In this document: positions 17,357 through 26,696 of the stretch, piece by piece
How the letters are laid out: each line of letters begins with the position of its first letter
Numbering within the stretch: the first letter of the stretch is position 1
DNA from: Salipiger bermudensis
GTDB lineage: Bacteria > Pseudomonadota > Alphaproteobacteria > Rhodobacterales > Rhodobacteraceae
Reading direction: 5' to 3'
NCBI RefSeq assembly: GCF_020171625.1
Contig: NZ_JAIUZY010000014.1
Location: 1-64,000, forward strand
Length of the DNA: 64,000 bases
The notes under the pieces: model-generated
Databases searched by the model: none
What the model was told of the DNA's origin: nothing
The model's input: only the letters and a program-made list of their open reading frames with translations
Position numbers and translations under genes: made by a program

Positions 17357-18691
17357 ATGGACGCCACCACCGCCGCCGCTTCCGGCACCGATCTCACCCT
17401 CTGGATCACCGCCGGGGCCATCGCCCTGCTGATCCTGATGTCGGCCTTCTTCTCGGGCTCCGAGACGGCGCTGACCGCTGCCTCGCGAGGCAAGCTGCGC
17501 GCGGCGCAGGATCGCGGCTCCAAGGGCGCCGATACCGCGCTCAAGATCACCGAGGACAACGAGCGCCTGATCGGCTCGGTGCTGCTGGGCAACAACCTCG
17601 TCAACATCCTCGCCACCTCACTGGCCACCACGGTGTTCACCGGCGTCTTCGGCGACAGCGGCGTGGCGATGGCAACGCTGGTGATGACGCTGCTCGTGCT
17701 GATCTTCGCCGAGGTGCTGCCCAAGACCTATGCCATCACCAACCCCGAGAGCGCCGCGTCGAAGGTCGCGCGGCCGATCTCGCTGATCATCCTGGTGTTC
17801 TCGCCGATCGTGGGCGCCATCCGCGCCATCGTTCGGCTGCTGCTGCGCGTCGTCGGCGTGCAGACCGATCCCGACAGCCAGATCCTTGCCGTGCGCGAGG
17901 AAATCGCCGGCGCGCTGCAGCTCGGCCACTCCGAGGGCGTGGTGGAAAAGGAAGATCGCGACCGCATCCTCGGTGCGCTCGATCTTGCCGAACGCACCGT
18001 CGAAGAGATCATGCTGCACCGCTCGAACATCGAGATGATCGACGCCTCGAGCAGCCCGCGCGAGATCCTCAAGCAGTGCCTCGAAAGCAATTACACCCGT
18101 CTTCCGGTCTATCGCGACGACCCCGAGAACATCATCGGCGTGGCCCACGCCAAGGACCTGATGCGCGCCATGTACGAGACCATCGCCAATGCCGGCGACC
18201 GCGCCGCCGAGGCGCTGGAGGAATTCAACATCACCGAGGTGATGATGAAGCCCTACTTCGTGCCCGACACCACCACGCTCGCCGACCAGATGCGCAACTT
18301 CCTGCGCAAGCACACCCACTTTGCGCTGGTGGTCGACGAATACGGCTCGCTCGAGGGTCTGCTGACGCTCGAGGACATCCTCGAAGAGATCGTGGGCGAG
18401 ATCACCGACGAGCACGACCCCGATGCCGAGCATCAGGTGAAGGCGGGCGACGATGGCTGGTTCTGGCTCGACGGCGCGATGACGATCCGCGACCTCAACC
18501 GGGCGACCGACTGGTCACTGCCCGATGACGAGGCAAACACCATCGCGGGTCTGGTCATTCACGAGGCCCAGATGATCCCCACGGTCGGCCAGCGGTTCAC
18601 CTTCCACGGCTTCCGTTTCGAGGTCATGGAGCGCGAGCACAACCGTGTCACTCGGCTGCGCGTGCGGCCCCTCGCGCCCGTTTCCGGCTGA
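17357..18691 (+). CDS. CNNM/CorC-HlyC family membrane protein with CBS pair
   Basis: The 444-aa protein has an N-terminal DUF21 (CNNM) membrane domain (about residues 10-190, starting SAFFSGSETALTAASR). Two CBS domains (about 215-345) and a C-terminal CorC/HlyC domain (WFWLDGAMTIRDLNR...) follow. Relatives are implicated in Mg2+ or Co2+ export and resistance; the label haemolysin is historical. I use the ATG at 17357 because it begins just before the first membrane helix. Its 3' end overlaps the convergent histidine kinase gene by 44 nt. Confidence 0.88.
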   Translation: MDATTAAASGTDLTLWITAGAIALLILMSAFFSGSETALTAASRGKLRAAQDRGSKGADTALKITEDNERLIGSVLLGNNLVNILATSLATTVFTGVFGDSGVAMATLVMTLLVLIFAEVLPKTYAITNPESAASKVARPISLIILVFSPIVGAIRAIVRLLLRVVGVQTDPDSQILAVREEIAGALQLGHSEGVVEKEDRDRILGALDLAERTVEEIMLHRSNIEMIDASSSPREILKQCLESNYTRLPVYRDDPENIIGVAHAKDLMRAMYETIANAGDRAAEALEEFNITEVMMKPYFVPDTTTLADQMRNFLRKHTHFALVVDEYGSLEGLLTLEDILEEIVGEITDEHDPDAEHQVKAGDDGWFWLDGAMTIRDLNRATDWSLPDDEANTIAGLVIHEAQMIPTVGQRFTFHGFRFEVMEREHNRVTRLRVRPLAPVSG

Positions 18692-19832
18692 TCCGGCCCA
18701 CCCGATCGCTCTCGCTCCGGCGCATGTCGATGGGCAGGTCGGCGCACAGCTCGAAGCCGCCGTCGACGCGCCCCTCGCTCAGCGTACCGCCGATCTGGGT
18801 CGCCGCCGCTTCCATCAGCCGCGCCCCGAGCGAGGCCGATGAGAGTGTGTCGGTCTCGCGCTCGGCGCCGCGCATCCGTCCATTGTCGCGGCAGATCAGC
18901 CGCATCCGGTTGGAGCCGGTGCGCTCGAGGCGGAACTGGATAAGGATCTCCCCGCCCGTCTCCGGCTCGGCGTATTTGGCGGCGTTGGCCGAGAATTCAT
19001 TGGCGATGACGCCAAGCGCCGCCGCGACGCGGGAGTCGACCTCGATGCGGCTCGCTCCCTCGATCTCGACCTTCGTGCCGGTCATCGCATTGCGCTGCAG
19101 AAGCTGCGCCACCCGCTCGAGATAGCTGTCGAGACGCACGTGGTGCATCTTGGAGGTGAGGTTCAGCTCCGCGTGCAGCTGCGCGATGGCATCGACGCGG
19201 CGACCGATCGCATCAAGCGCCTCCCGCGCCTCTTCATTGGTGATGCGCGAGCGGTAGAGCCGCACGGTCGAGGCGACGGTCTGCAGCGAGTTCTTGACCC
19301 GGTGGTCGATCTCCTCGCGCAGTATCTCCTTGTTCTTCAGCGCCCGCTGAAGATCGAGCTGGCGCATCACCTGCCGCGCCATCACGCTCAGCAACTGGCG
19401 CTGCTCAGGCGTGAGCTTGCGCGGCCTGGTGTCGAGCACGCAGAGCGAGCCGATGTTATGGCCATTTCTGGTGATGAGCGGCGCGCCGGCGTAGTAGCGC
19501 ATCTCTGCCAGCACGCCGCAGCACAGCGGGTTGTCTGCGGTGCGCTCGTCGGCGAGCGTGTCCTCGATCTCGAGAATGTCGTCACCGAGGATGGCATGTG
19601 AGCAGATCGACTGCTCGAGCGGAGTCTCGGTCGGCGCGAAGCCGTGGCGCGCGCGGAACCACTGACGGTCACTGTCGACCAGACTGATCAGCGCCACCGG
19701 CATGTCGAGCATCGTCGCCAGAAGGTCCACCACCTCGTCGAAGGCCGGATCGTTGGCACTGTCGAGAACCCCGTAGCTTTCAAGCTCCGCGACGCGCTCT
19801 TCCTCGTCTGCGTTTTTGGACGCCAACACCAT
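18648..19832 (-). CDS. GAF-domain HWE/HisKA_2 sensor histidine kinase
   Basis: This soluble 394-aa kinase has a GAF sensor domain (about residues 22-160, with DRQWFRARHGF and SICSHAIL). A HisKA_2 dimerisation domain carries the phosphoacceptor His177 in EEIDHRVKNSLQ, and an HWE-type ATPase domain follows (NEFSANAAKYAE, then CRDNGR). No cognate response regulator is adjacent. In Alphaproteobacteria such kinases often feed the general stress response or light and redox signalling. The start at 19832 is preferred over an earlier in-frame codon. The 3' end overlaps the convergent CNNM gene. Confidence 0.85.
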   Translation of the reverse strand: MVLASKNADEEERVAELESYGVLDSANDPAFDEVVDLLATMLDMPVALISLVDSDRQWFRARHGFAPTETPLEQSICSHAILGDDILEIEDTLADERTADNPLCCGVLAEMRYYAGAPLITRNGHNIGSLCVLDTRPRKLTPEQRQLLSVMARQVMRQLDLQRALKNKEILREEIDHRVKNSLQTVASTVRLYRSRITNEEAREALDAIGRRVDAIAQLHAELNLTSKMHHVRLDSYLERVAQLLQRNAMTGTKVEIEGASRIEVDSRVAAALGVIANEFSANAAKYAEPETGGEILIQFRLERTGSNRMRLICRDNGRMRGAERETDTLSSASLGARLMEAAATQIGGTLSEGRVDGGFELCADLPIDMRRSESDRVGRISRKRARGAARAAE

Positions 19833-19867
19833 ACGCGTTCTGTTCCACTGCTTGACCCCGGCGGGAC

Positions 19868-19895
19868 AAATTATTGCATTAGAGTGTCGCGTCAA
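19868..19895 (-). promoter_or_regulatory. Candidate promoter for the GAF histidine kinase
   Basis: On the minus strand TTGACG (19890-19895), a 16-nt spacer and TAATTT (19868-19873) lie 36 bases ahead of the kinase start, in a locally AT-rich stretch. Confidence 0.4.
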
Positions 19896-20058
19896 CACCG
19901 GTTCGTCGAATCAGGTGGCCCCATGCCGGTCGACCGGGCGTGCTCACGACAGCATTGGCCCCGGCAGTCCGGAGCCTGCTCCTCCCTTCTCGCCGGTCCG
20001 CATGAAACCTTCAGCAAAAAGCGCAGCGCTAACACGCAACATCCGGTATAAGGCGCGC

Positions 20059-20667
20059 ATGGGAGGAATCGCGATCTTGATTCCCGCCGCTGGCGCCAGC
20101 CGCCGGATGCGCGGGTCCGACAAGCTTCTGATGCAGGTCGGTGGCGTGCCGTTGCTGCGCCGTCAGGCGCTTGCGGCGCTCGAGGCCGGCGACCACGTCG
20201 CGGTCGCCCTGCCGGCCCATGACCATCCGCGGTCCGAGGCGCTGCGTGGTTTGCCCGTTCAGGTCGTCGAGGTCCCCGATGCCGCGCTTGGCATGTCCTC
20301 TTCGCTGCGCCGCGCGGTCAGCCTGCTGCCGGGCGCGCTCGAGGGCGTGATGATCCTGCCCGCCGACATGCCCGAGATCACCGCCTCCGACATGTCTCGA
20401 CTGATCGCGGCGTTCCGCGCGGTGCCGCACGCCACGATCCAGCGCGCCACCGCCGAGGACGGCACGCCGGGCCACCCGGTGCTGTTCCCGTCGGACTGTT
20501 TCCCGGCGCTGCAGGCGCTGAGCGGGGATTTCGGGGCCAAAGCGGTGCTGAAGGCGAATATCCACCGGGTCCGCGACTTTCCCCTGCCCGGTGCCCGCGC
20601 CCTGATCGACCTCGACACGCCGGAGGCCTGGCAGGAGTGGGAGGCGGCGCAGCAGGCCGCTGAATAG
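20059..20667 (+). CDS. MobA-like nucleotidyltransferase (molybdenum cofactor cytidylyltransferase family)
   Basis: The 202-aa NTP transferase has the nucleotide-binding start ILIPAAGASRRMRGSDKLL, a metal-binding Asp in MILPADMPEIT, and GHPVLFP further on. MocA-type relatives attach CMP to molybdopterin for xanthine/CO-dehydrogenase-type enzymes. No molybdenum enzyme is seen nearby, so the exact substrate is open. The frame is open upstream, but similarity starts at the ATG at 20059. Confidence 0.85.
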   Translation: MGGIAILIPAAGASRRMRGSDKLLMQVGGVPLLRRQALAALEAGDHVAVALPAHDHPRSEALRGLPVQVVEVPDAALGMSSSLRRAVSLLPGALEGVMILPADMPEITASDMSRLIAAFRAVPHATIQRATAEDGTPGHPVLFPSDCFPALQALSGDFGAKAVLKANIHRVRDFPLPGARALIDLDTPEAWQEWEAAQQAAE

Positions 20668-20735
20668 GCACCTCAGACAGCGCTGGCCCACGGGCCGGAC
20701 CGGCGACCCGCGCGTCTTGTAACCGCCCCGGCCCT

Positions 20736-22010
20736 TCAGCCCTGCGCCGTCACCAGGATCGCCCGGAAATCGTTGACGTTCGTGCCCGTCGGCCCCGGCA
20801 CGAAAAGCTCTCCCGCACGATCGAACGCGCCCCACGCATCGTTGCGCGACAGCAGCGTCATCGCGTCCTCGCCGCTATCGCGCAGCACACCCGCGGTGGT
20901 CCCATCGGCGAATGCGCCGGCATTGTCTTCGGTGCCATCGATGCCGTCGGTATCGGCGGCCAGCGCATGAATGCCGCCCTGCCCGTCAATGGCGTGGACG
21001 AAGGCCAGCAGGAACTCGGTGTTGCGCCCGCCGCGCCCGCCGTCACCGCGCAGGGTCACCGTGGTCTCGCCGCCCGAGAGCAGCACCACCGGCGGCGCGA
21101 ACGGTCGGCCGCGCGTGGCGATCTCGCGGGCTATGGCGGCGTGCACATAGCCCACGTCGCGCGCCTCGCCCTCTACCGAGTCCGACAGGATCGCGGCGGA
21201 GACCCCGGCCTCCTCGGCCTTGCGCGCCGCTGCTTCGAGCGACAGGCGCGCCGAGGCCACCACATGCACCTCGTTGGCCGCGAAACAGGGATCGTCGGGC
21301 ATCGGCGCGGCGGAGGCCGCGCTGCGGATATGCGCAAGGATCGGCTCGGGCAGCGCGATGTTCCACGCCTCGATCATCGCCAGCGCCGCCGCCGCATCGA
21401 CCCGGTCCGGCACCGTCGGCCCCGAGGCCACCTGCGCCGGGTCGTCGCCGGGCACGTCCGACACAATCAGGCTCACCACCTTTGCCGGCGCGCAGGCTGC
21501 GGCGAGGCGCCCGCCCTTGATCCGGCTGGCATGTTTGCGGATCGCGTTCATCACCCCGATCGGCGCGCCCGAGCCCAGAAGCGCGCGGTTCAGCGCCTGC
21601 TCGTCTTCCAGCGTGAGACCCTCCGGCGGGGCGGGCAGCAGCGCCGAGCCACCGCCGCAGACCAGCGCCACGACAAGGTCGTCGGGGCCGAGCCCCGAGA
21701 CCGCCTCGAACAGCGCAGCACTGGCCTCGAGCCCGGCGGCATCGGGCACCGGATGCGCGGCTTCCATCACGCGCACGTGCTGGCAGGGCGCGGCGTAGCC
21801 GTATCGGGTCACCACCACGCCCTCGACCGGCTCGCCCCAGAGCCGCTCGAAGGCGGCGGCGAGCTGCGCCGCCCCCTTGCCGAGCCCGATGACGACCGTG
21901 CGCCCCTTGGGCTTCTCCGGCAGGGCTGCGCGCAGCGCCAGCTCGGGATCGGCGGCGGCAACCGCGGCCTCGAACAGTCCGGTCAGAAACGCCCGTTCGT
22001 CCTGCATCAC
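20736..22010 (-). CDS. Glycerate 2-kinase (DUF4147/MOFRL family)
   Basis: The 424-aa protein has the glycerate kinase signatures VVIGLGKGAAQLA, LVCGGGSALLPAPP, an N-terminal DUF4147 domain, and a C-terminal MOFRL domain (VLLSGGETTVTL, GGRNTEFLLA, AADTDGIDGTEDNAGA). It phosphorylates D-glycerate to 2-phosphoglycerate in serine, glyoxylate or hydroxypyruvate metabolism. A start one codon further in is equally possible. The shortened acyl-CoA synthetase gene lies 36 nt upstream on the same strand, so they may be co-transcribed. Confidence 0.9.
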   Translation of the reverse strand: MMQDERAFLTGLFEAAVAAADPELALRAALPEKPKGRTVVIGLGKGAAQLAAAFERLWGEPVEGVVVTRYGYAAPCQHVRVMEAAHPVPDAAGLEASAALFEAVSGLGPDDLVVALVCGGGSALLPAPPEGLTLEDEQALNRALLGSGAPIGVMNAIRKHASRIKGGRLAAACAPAKVVSLIVSDVPGDDPAQVASGPTVPDRVDAAAALAMIEAWNIALPEPILAHIRSAASAAPMPDDPCFAANEVHVVASARLSLEAAARKAEEAGVSAAILSDSVEGEARDVGYVHAAIAREIATRGRPFAPPVVLLSGGETTVTLRGDGGRGGRNTEFLLAFVHAIDGQGGIHALAADTDGIDGTEDNAGAFADGTTAGVLRDSGEDAMTLLSRNDAWGAFDRAGELFVPGPTGTNVNDFRAILVTAQG

Positions 22011-22046
22011 TCTCGTGCCCCTCGCCTGCCCCTTGCCTGTCGGCCT

Positions 22047-23768
22047 TCAGGCGCTCGCAGCGCGGATCTTCAACCCGCTGGCCAGCGCCTCTCCGTGCGC
22101 GCCGGGACAGAACGCGAGCTCGAGCTCGGCCACCCTCCCGCCTTGCGCAATGACGTAATCCTGCACCGAGACCAGCGCCGGGACAACTGCCTCGATCTCG
22201 GGGGCGGCACAGCCCAGGGCCTCAAGCAGGCGCTGCGCTTCTCCCGCGCGCAGCGGCAGCAGGCCCGTAGCCTCCGCGCTGCCCCGGCGAAGGCTCAGGA
22301 CGTAGCCATAGGCGGGCTGGGCCGAGAGATGCAACCGCACCGCGTCTTCCTCCGCCGCCGGCGTCTGCGCCGGGCCGACGGCAAGGCCCTCTGCCGCGAG
22401 CATCCCGAGCGCCTCGGCCTGATCCGGGATGCGCGTGCCGACACCGGCATCGGGCAGCGGCAGGAACAGAGGCGCCGGGCGCCGCAGAGGGCCGCCGAGC
22501 GCCACGCAGGCGGCAAGCGCCTCGAGCGCCTCGGGCAGACCGCAAAGCGGGATCAGCCGGGTGCCGAGCAGCGCCCCGGCGCGCTCCTCGGGCCAGACCT
22601 CCGGCCCGGTGGTGAGCAGCGCAAGCGGCATTCCGACCCGCGCCCGCGCCGCGGCGGCGGCCTCGGCGATCCGCTCCCACGCGGCATCGCCGCCGACACC
22701 CTGCAGGGCCTCGTCGACCACCAACAGGGTGAGCACCGCGCGGCCGGTCATCGCCTCCGACATGATGCGGGTCAGGCGCGGCACCGAGCGCTGCACCGCG
22801 CTGCTGCAATCGAGCGGGTTTTCCAGCGCGCCCCCCGGGCCGAGATCGCGCGCCAGCGCCTCACGCTGCGCATCCGAGAAGGCCGGAAGGTCCAGCCCCT
22901 CGGCCTGCGCCAGATCGCGCAGCCGCCCGCCCGTGCCGCCGCTGCAGCACAGCGCCGCGAACATGTTGGCCGGCAATGCCCCGGTGACGTGCAGGATCTT
23001 CAGCGTCTCGAGAAGCGTGGCCGGGCTGCTGACCTGCTCCATGCCGGCCCGCTCGAACAGCGCCCGCGCGCCGGTCTCGTGCCCGCTGCGCAGGATGACG
23101 ACCGACTTTCCCAGCGTCTCGGCGGTCTGCGCCATGTCGATGAGCGCCTGCGGATCGCCGAGGTCCTCGGCCTGGATGCCGAGGGCGGAGATCCGTTCGT
23201 CACGCAGCAAGGCCTCGCCCAGCAACGCCAGACCGGTCTGCGCCCGACCCGGCTCGGCCACCGCGAGCACCGCGATGGGCAGGCCGCGGCGCTCCTGCGA
23301 CAGGCTCTGTGCGAGGCTGGCATTGCGCGCGATGATCGCGACGCCGCGCTTGACGTGGCGCAGGCCGTGCGCGCCGTCCCAGACCGGCGCGCGCTCGAGC
23401 GCGTTGATCACGCCCCGGCAGCCCGGCCCGAGCAGCGGCATGTCGCCCGCGGCCCGCCCGAGATCGGCCGGGATCGCCTCGCCCTGACAGATCGCGCCGC
23501 CGGCATCGCGCCGCGACAGCGCCGCCACGGCCTCGACCGCCTGCGCCCCGTCCTGTCCTATGAAGGCAAGATCCGGCCCCGCGGGCAGCTGCGTGATCCC
23601 GGGATAGGCGCGGATGCCGGCTACGAATTTGGCGCCCGGGACCACCGGCCAGATGCTCCAGACAAAGCGCATCTCGCGCAGCTTCGCGATGACGTCGGCG
23701 CACCACGCCTCCGGCCCGATCAGCGCCACCGATCTCGGTCTCAGGAATCGTGAGAAATCTCTCGTCAT
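22047..23768 (-). CDS. Shortened NDP-forming acyl-CoA synthetase-like protein
   Basis: The 573-aa protein starts with a CoA-binding Rossmann domain (FLRPRSVALIG; LLGPGCRGVINALERAP near residue 115-130). Succinyl-CoA-ligase-type flavodoxin folds follow (CCSGGTGGRLRDLA). Family members (ACD type) are near 700 aa and end in an ATP-grasp domain. Here the region around residue 465-500 has the first helix of that domain (DQAEALGMLAAEGL) and then passes straight to its last segment (AYGYVLSLRRGSAEATGLLPL). The ATP-binding middle is missing. It may be a CoA-binding or regulatory relative, or decayed. Start chosen at 23768. Confidence 0.75.
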   Translation of the reverse strand: MTRDFSRFLRPRSVALIGPEAWCADVIAKLREMRFVWSIWPVVPGAKFVAGIRAYPGITQLPAGPDLAFIGQDGAQAVEAVAALSRRDAGGAICQGEAIPADLGRAAGDMPLLGPGCRGVINALERAPVWDGAHGLRHVKRGVAIIARNASLAQSLSQERRGLPIAVLAVAEPGRAQTGLALLGEALLRDERISALGIQAEDLGDPQALIDMAQTAETLGKSVVILRSGHETGARALFERAGMEQVSSPATLLETLKILHVTGALPANMFAALCCSGGTGGRLRDLAQAEGLDLPAFSDAQREALARDLGPGGALENPLDCSSAVQRSVPRLTRIMSEAMTGRAVLTLLVVDEALQGVGGDAAWERIAEAAAAARARVGMPLALLTTGPEVWPEERAGALLGTRLIPLCGLPEALEALAACVALGGPLRRPAPLFLPLPDAGVGTRIPDQAEALGMLAAEGLAVGPAQTPAAEEDAVRLHLSAQPAYGYVLSLRRGSAEATGLLPLRAGEAQRLLEALGCAAPEIEAVVPALVSVQDYVIAQGGRVAELELAFCPGAHGEALASGLKIRAASA

Positions 23769-23919
23769 CGTGTCGTCGCAGCTCCCCACGGATGCAGTCC
23801 ACCGAACCATTCAGGCATTTTTGCGTGAAGGCGCAGGAGGTTGCGACCGTTTTCCGCTGCAGGGCGGCAAATCACAAGCGCGATGCGGTCTATTTCAGCG
23901 CAAGCGTGCAGCGGCGGGG

Positions 23920-24393
23920 TCAGCCCCCGGCAAGGCGCCCGAGATCATAGCCGTACCAGTCGAGGATCGCGCGCGCCGCGTCGAGCCGCTCGCGCGGGGA
24001 GCCGGTCCGGTCCATGATCCAGACCCGCGCACCGCCCGGATCACCGATGGCGGCGGTACGGTCGTCGGCATCGAGCCAGTGCACCCACAGCTCGTCCCCC
24101 GCAATGCTGAAGCGCCCGGCGGAGAGATCGCGCACCGGCAGCGCTGCGCCGTCGATCGTCACGCGGTCGCCGACGAACGTCAGCGCGGCGCCGGGGGTCA
24201 GCCCTGCGCCCTGCACCACCACCCAGTGCCCCTGAAGCCGGTCGAGAGTGGCGTTGGCCTGACTGGCCACCGGGGCCGTCGGGTTGCGCAGCGGGATCGC
24301 GGCGCGGGGCAGCTCCGGGGATGGCGCGCAGCCCGCCAGACCGAGGCAGGCCAGCAGGAATGCGCCCCCAACGGCCGCTTTGATCGTTCGCAT
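23920..24393 (-). CDS. Lipocalin-like lipoprotein
   Basis: The 157-aa protein has a lipoprotein signal peptide (FLLACLGLAGC, lipobox LAGC). The mature domain begins with LDRLQGHWVVVQGAG, similar to the GxW entry of lipocalins, and continues in beta strands (LWVHWLDADDRTAAIG). It probably binds a hydrophobic ligand in the envelope. The ATG at 24393 is chosen because it begins the signal peptide. It is monocistronic. Confidence 0.7.
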   Translation of the reverse strand: MRTIKAAVGGAFLLACLGLAGCAPSPELPRAAIPLRNPTAPVASQANATLDRLQGHWVVVQGAGLTPGAALTFVGDRVTIDGAALPVRDLSAGRFSIAGDELWVHWLDADDRTAAIGDPGGARVWIMDRTGSPRERLDAARAILDWYGYDLGRLAGG

Positions 24394-24551
24394 GACATCT
24401 CTCCAAGACGCGCTCATCCGCGCAAGCTGCGCCACCGCGCGGCCGGGCACAAGCGCCTTCGCCGCAATCCCCGCGCCCCGCTCCGCGGCGCGGTCTTAGC
24501 GAACCGGTAAGGCCCGGCGCGCATCCTTGTCGCAAGGAGGTCTCGCATCCG

Positions 24552-24764
24552 ATGCCCGGCACCCTGTCGAACAAAGCGCCCCGCGCCGCACGGCTTGGCT
24601 TCGTCGCAAACCGGCTGCGCTGGCCGCCGCCTCCACAGCTCGGCGTGCTGTGGTGCGCGCCGCCCGACGCCAAGCGCGCCGAAAAGGAGCCCGTGGTCAC
24701 GCCCGGGGCCGCGCGTGCCTTTCTGAGGCGCGCGGAATGGTCCTTCCGGTCCCCGCCGGGCTGA
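24552..24764 (+). CDS. Predicted small basic protein (70 aa), uncertain
   Basis: This 71-codon frame is preceded by a full AAGGAGG ribosome site at 24534-24540 (11-nt spacing). Its third codon positions are almost all G or C, like real genes here. The product is basic and Pro/Arg-rich, with no motif I recognise. It stops 3 nt before the convergent rlmE stop. The 374-base gap around it holds nothing else I can support. Confidence 0.4.
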   Translation: MPGTLSNKAPRAARLGFVANRLRWPPPPQLGVLWCAPPDAKRAEKEPVVTPGAARAFLRRAEWSFRSPPG

Positions 24765-24767
24765 GCT

Positions 24768-25484
24768 TCAGCCCCTGAAGCCGGTCGCGACGACGAACTT
24801 CTCGGACGAGTCGGACCGGCTCGCGGGCGGCTTCACGTTCGCCACCTTGTCGAAGCGCTTCTTGAGCAGCGCCTGCAGACCCTGCTCTGCGCCCCCCGCC
24901 AAAACCTTGGCGACGAAGGTGCCGCCCTCTTCCAGCACGTCGAAGGCCAGCTCCGCCGCCGCCTCGCAGAGCGAGATGATGCGCAGGTGGTCGGTCTGCT
25001 TGTGCCCCGAGGACGAGGCCGCCATGTCCGACATCACCACGTCGGCCTTGCCGCCGAGCCACGCCTTGACCTTGTCGTCGGCGCCCTCTTCCATGAAGTC
25101 GAGCTGGTGGATCTCGGCGCCCGGGATCGGCAGCACTTCCTGCAGATCCACCCCCAGCACGAAGCCCTGCGCCTTGCCCGACCGCTCTCCAAGCGCGTTG
25201 ACCCGCGGCACCGCGACCTGACACCAGCCGCCCGGCGCGCAGCCAAGATCGACCACCCGAGCGCCCGGCACGAGGAAGCGGTACTTCTCGTCAAGCTCGA
25301 GGATCTTGAACGCGGCGCGACCGCGATAGCCCTCGTCCTTGGCGCGCTTCACGTAAGGGTCGTTCAGCTGGCGCTGCAGCCAGCGCGTCGAAGAGGTCGT
25401 GCGCCCGCGCGCCGACTTCACCTTGACCTTCAGGTCACGCTGGCCGCGCCCCGAGGTGTTCTTTCCTGTCGGCTTCTTTGCCAT
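24768..25484 (-). CDS. rlmE: 23S rRNA (uridine-2'-O)-methyltransferase RlmE
   Basis: RlmE (FtsJ/RrmJ) methylates U2552 of 23S rRNA during late large-subunit assembly. The 238-aa product has the SAM motif [14 protein letters not shown], the catalytic K-D-K-E pattern (Lys in [11 protein letters not shown], Asp in DVVMSDMA, Lys in FVAKVL) and a basic N-terminal tail (about residues 1-35) typical of alphaproteobacterial forms. Confidence 0.95.
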   Translation of the reverse strand: MAKKPTGKNTSGRGQRDLKVKVKSARGRTTSSTRWLQRQLNDPYVKRAKDEGYRGRAAFKILELDEKYRFLVPGARVVDLGCAPGGWCQVAVPRVNALGERSGKAQGFVLGVDLQEVLPIPGAEIHQLDFMEEGADDKVKAWLGGKADVVMSDMAASSSGHKQTDHLRIISLCEAAAELAFDVLEEGGTFVAKVLAGGAEQGLQALLKKRFDKVANVKPPASRSDSSEKFVVATGFRG

Positions 25485-25550
25485 GGCCGGTATCGTCTTT
25501 CTTCAGATGCCGGGGCGACATGCCCGTCTTGCGGCCATTGTGCAAGTTTC

Positions 25551-26459
25551 TCAGCCCGGTTCCAACGTCGCTTTCGCATCTTTGAGCAGCCGCGCCGCCT
25601 CGGAGCCCTGAATCTTCGCGATGTCGTCCTGATATTTCAGGATCGCCCCCAGCGTGTCCGAGATCACCTCGGGACTGAGATCGATCACGTCGAGCGCCAG
25701 CAGGCACTTGGCCCAGTCGATAGTTTCGGCCACGCCGGGCTTCTTGAACAGGTCCTCGGTGCGCAGCGCCTGCACGAAGGCAACGATCTCGCGGCTGAGA
25801 TGCTCGGCCACGCCCGGCTCTCGGGCGTGCAGGATCTCCACCTCGCGGGCAAAGTCCGGGTAATCGACCCAGTGATAGAGGCAGCGCCGCTTGAGCGCAT
25901 CATGCACCTCGCGGGTGCGGTTCGAGGTCAGGATGACGATCGGCGGTTCGGGCGCCTTGATGGTGCCAAGCTCGGGGATCGTCACCTGGAAATCCGACAG
26001 CGCCTCGAGCAGGAAAGCCTCGAAGGGCTCGTCGGTGCGGTCGAGCTCGTCGATCAGCAGCACCGGAGCGCCGTGCTCGTCTGGCCGCATCGCCTGCAGG
26101 AGGGGCCGCTCGACAAGGTAGTCGGGGCCGAAAAGCTCGCGCTGGAGCACCTCGCGGTCGGCGTTGCCCTGCGCCTCGGCGGTGCGGATGGCGATCATCT
26201 GCGCCGGGAAGTTCCACTCGTAGACCGCGCTGGCCGCATCCAGCCCCTCGTAGCATTGCAGCCGGATCAGCCGTCGCCCGAGCATCGCCGCCAGCGCCTT
26301 GGCGATCTCGGTCTTGCCGACGCCGGCCTCGCCCTCGAGAAACAAAGGTCGCCCGAGTTTCAGCGACAGGAACACGACCGTGGCGAGCGGCCGCCCGCAG
26401 ACATAGCCTGTTTCAGACAGCAGGGTCTGCACGTCGTCGATGGTAGCGGGTGTGGTCAT
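25551..26459 (-). CDS. MoxR-family AAA+ ATPase (CoxD-like)
   Basis: The 302-aa ATPase has Walker A EGEAGVGKTE (about residue 40), Walker B VLLIDELDR and sensor segment ILTSNRTREVHDALKRRC. It also has the EGLDAASAVYEWNF stretch of CoxD-like MoxR proteins. These usually act with a von Willebrand-domain partner to insert cofactors or remodel complexes. No such partner gene is adjacent here; the downstream neighbour is rlmE. The start is set at 26459 (MTTPATIDDVQ), ahead of the conserved region. Confidence 0.85.
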   Translation of the reverse strand: MTTPATIDDVQTLLSETGYVCGRPLATVVFLSLKLGRPLFLEGEAGVGKTEIAKALAAMLGRRLIRLQCYEGLDAASAVYEWNFPAQMIAIRTAEAQGNADREVLQRELFGPDYLVERPLLQAMRPDEHGAPVLLIDELDRTDEPFEAFLLEALSDFQVTIPELGTIKAPEPPIVILTSNRTREVHDALKRRCLYHWVDYPDFAREVEILHAREPGVAEHLSREIVAFVQALRTEDLFKKPGVAETIDWAKCLLALDVIDLSPEVISDTLGAILKYQDDIAKIQGSEAARLLKDAKATLEPG

Positions 26460-26696
26460 GCGAGGCCTCCTCCTGCCTTCCGGAGTGCCCGCCCCGAGGG
26501 ACGCGGTCAATCCCCCTAAGGTCGCAAGCGGGCCGCCCCACGCTCACAGCGCCGCCCGCCCGGCACCGGCGGCGTTGACCGATGCGGGGCAAGCTGCGAT
26601 TGTCCCATGGTGAGGGGTAGGGCCACGGGGGAGCATACCTCCGGGCAATTTCGGACCGGGCAGGCCCATGAGCGACGGACACGCGGGGGCGCAGGG

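Noticed and set aside
20967-23753. 928-codon plus-strand frame opposite glycerate kinase and the CoA synthetase-like gene
   Set aside because: It is an antisense shadow with Arg/Gln/Gly-rich composition and no domain.
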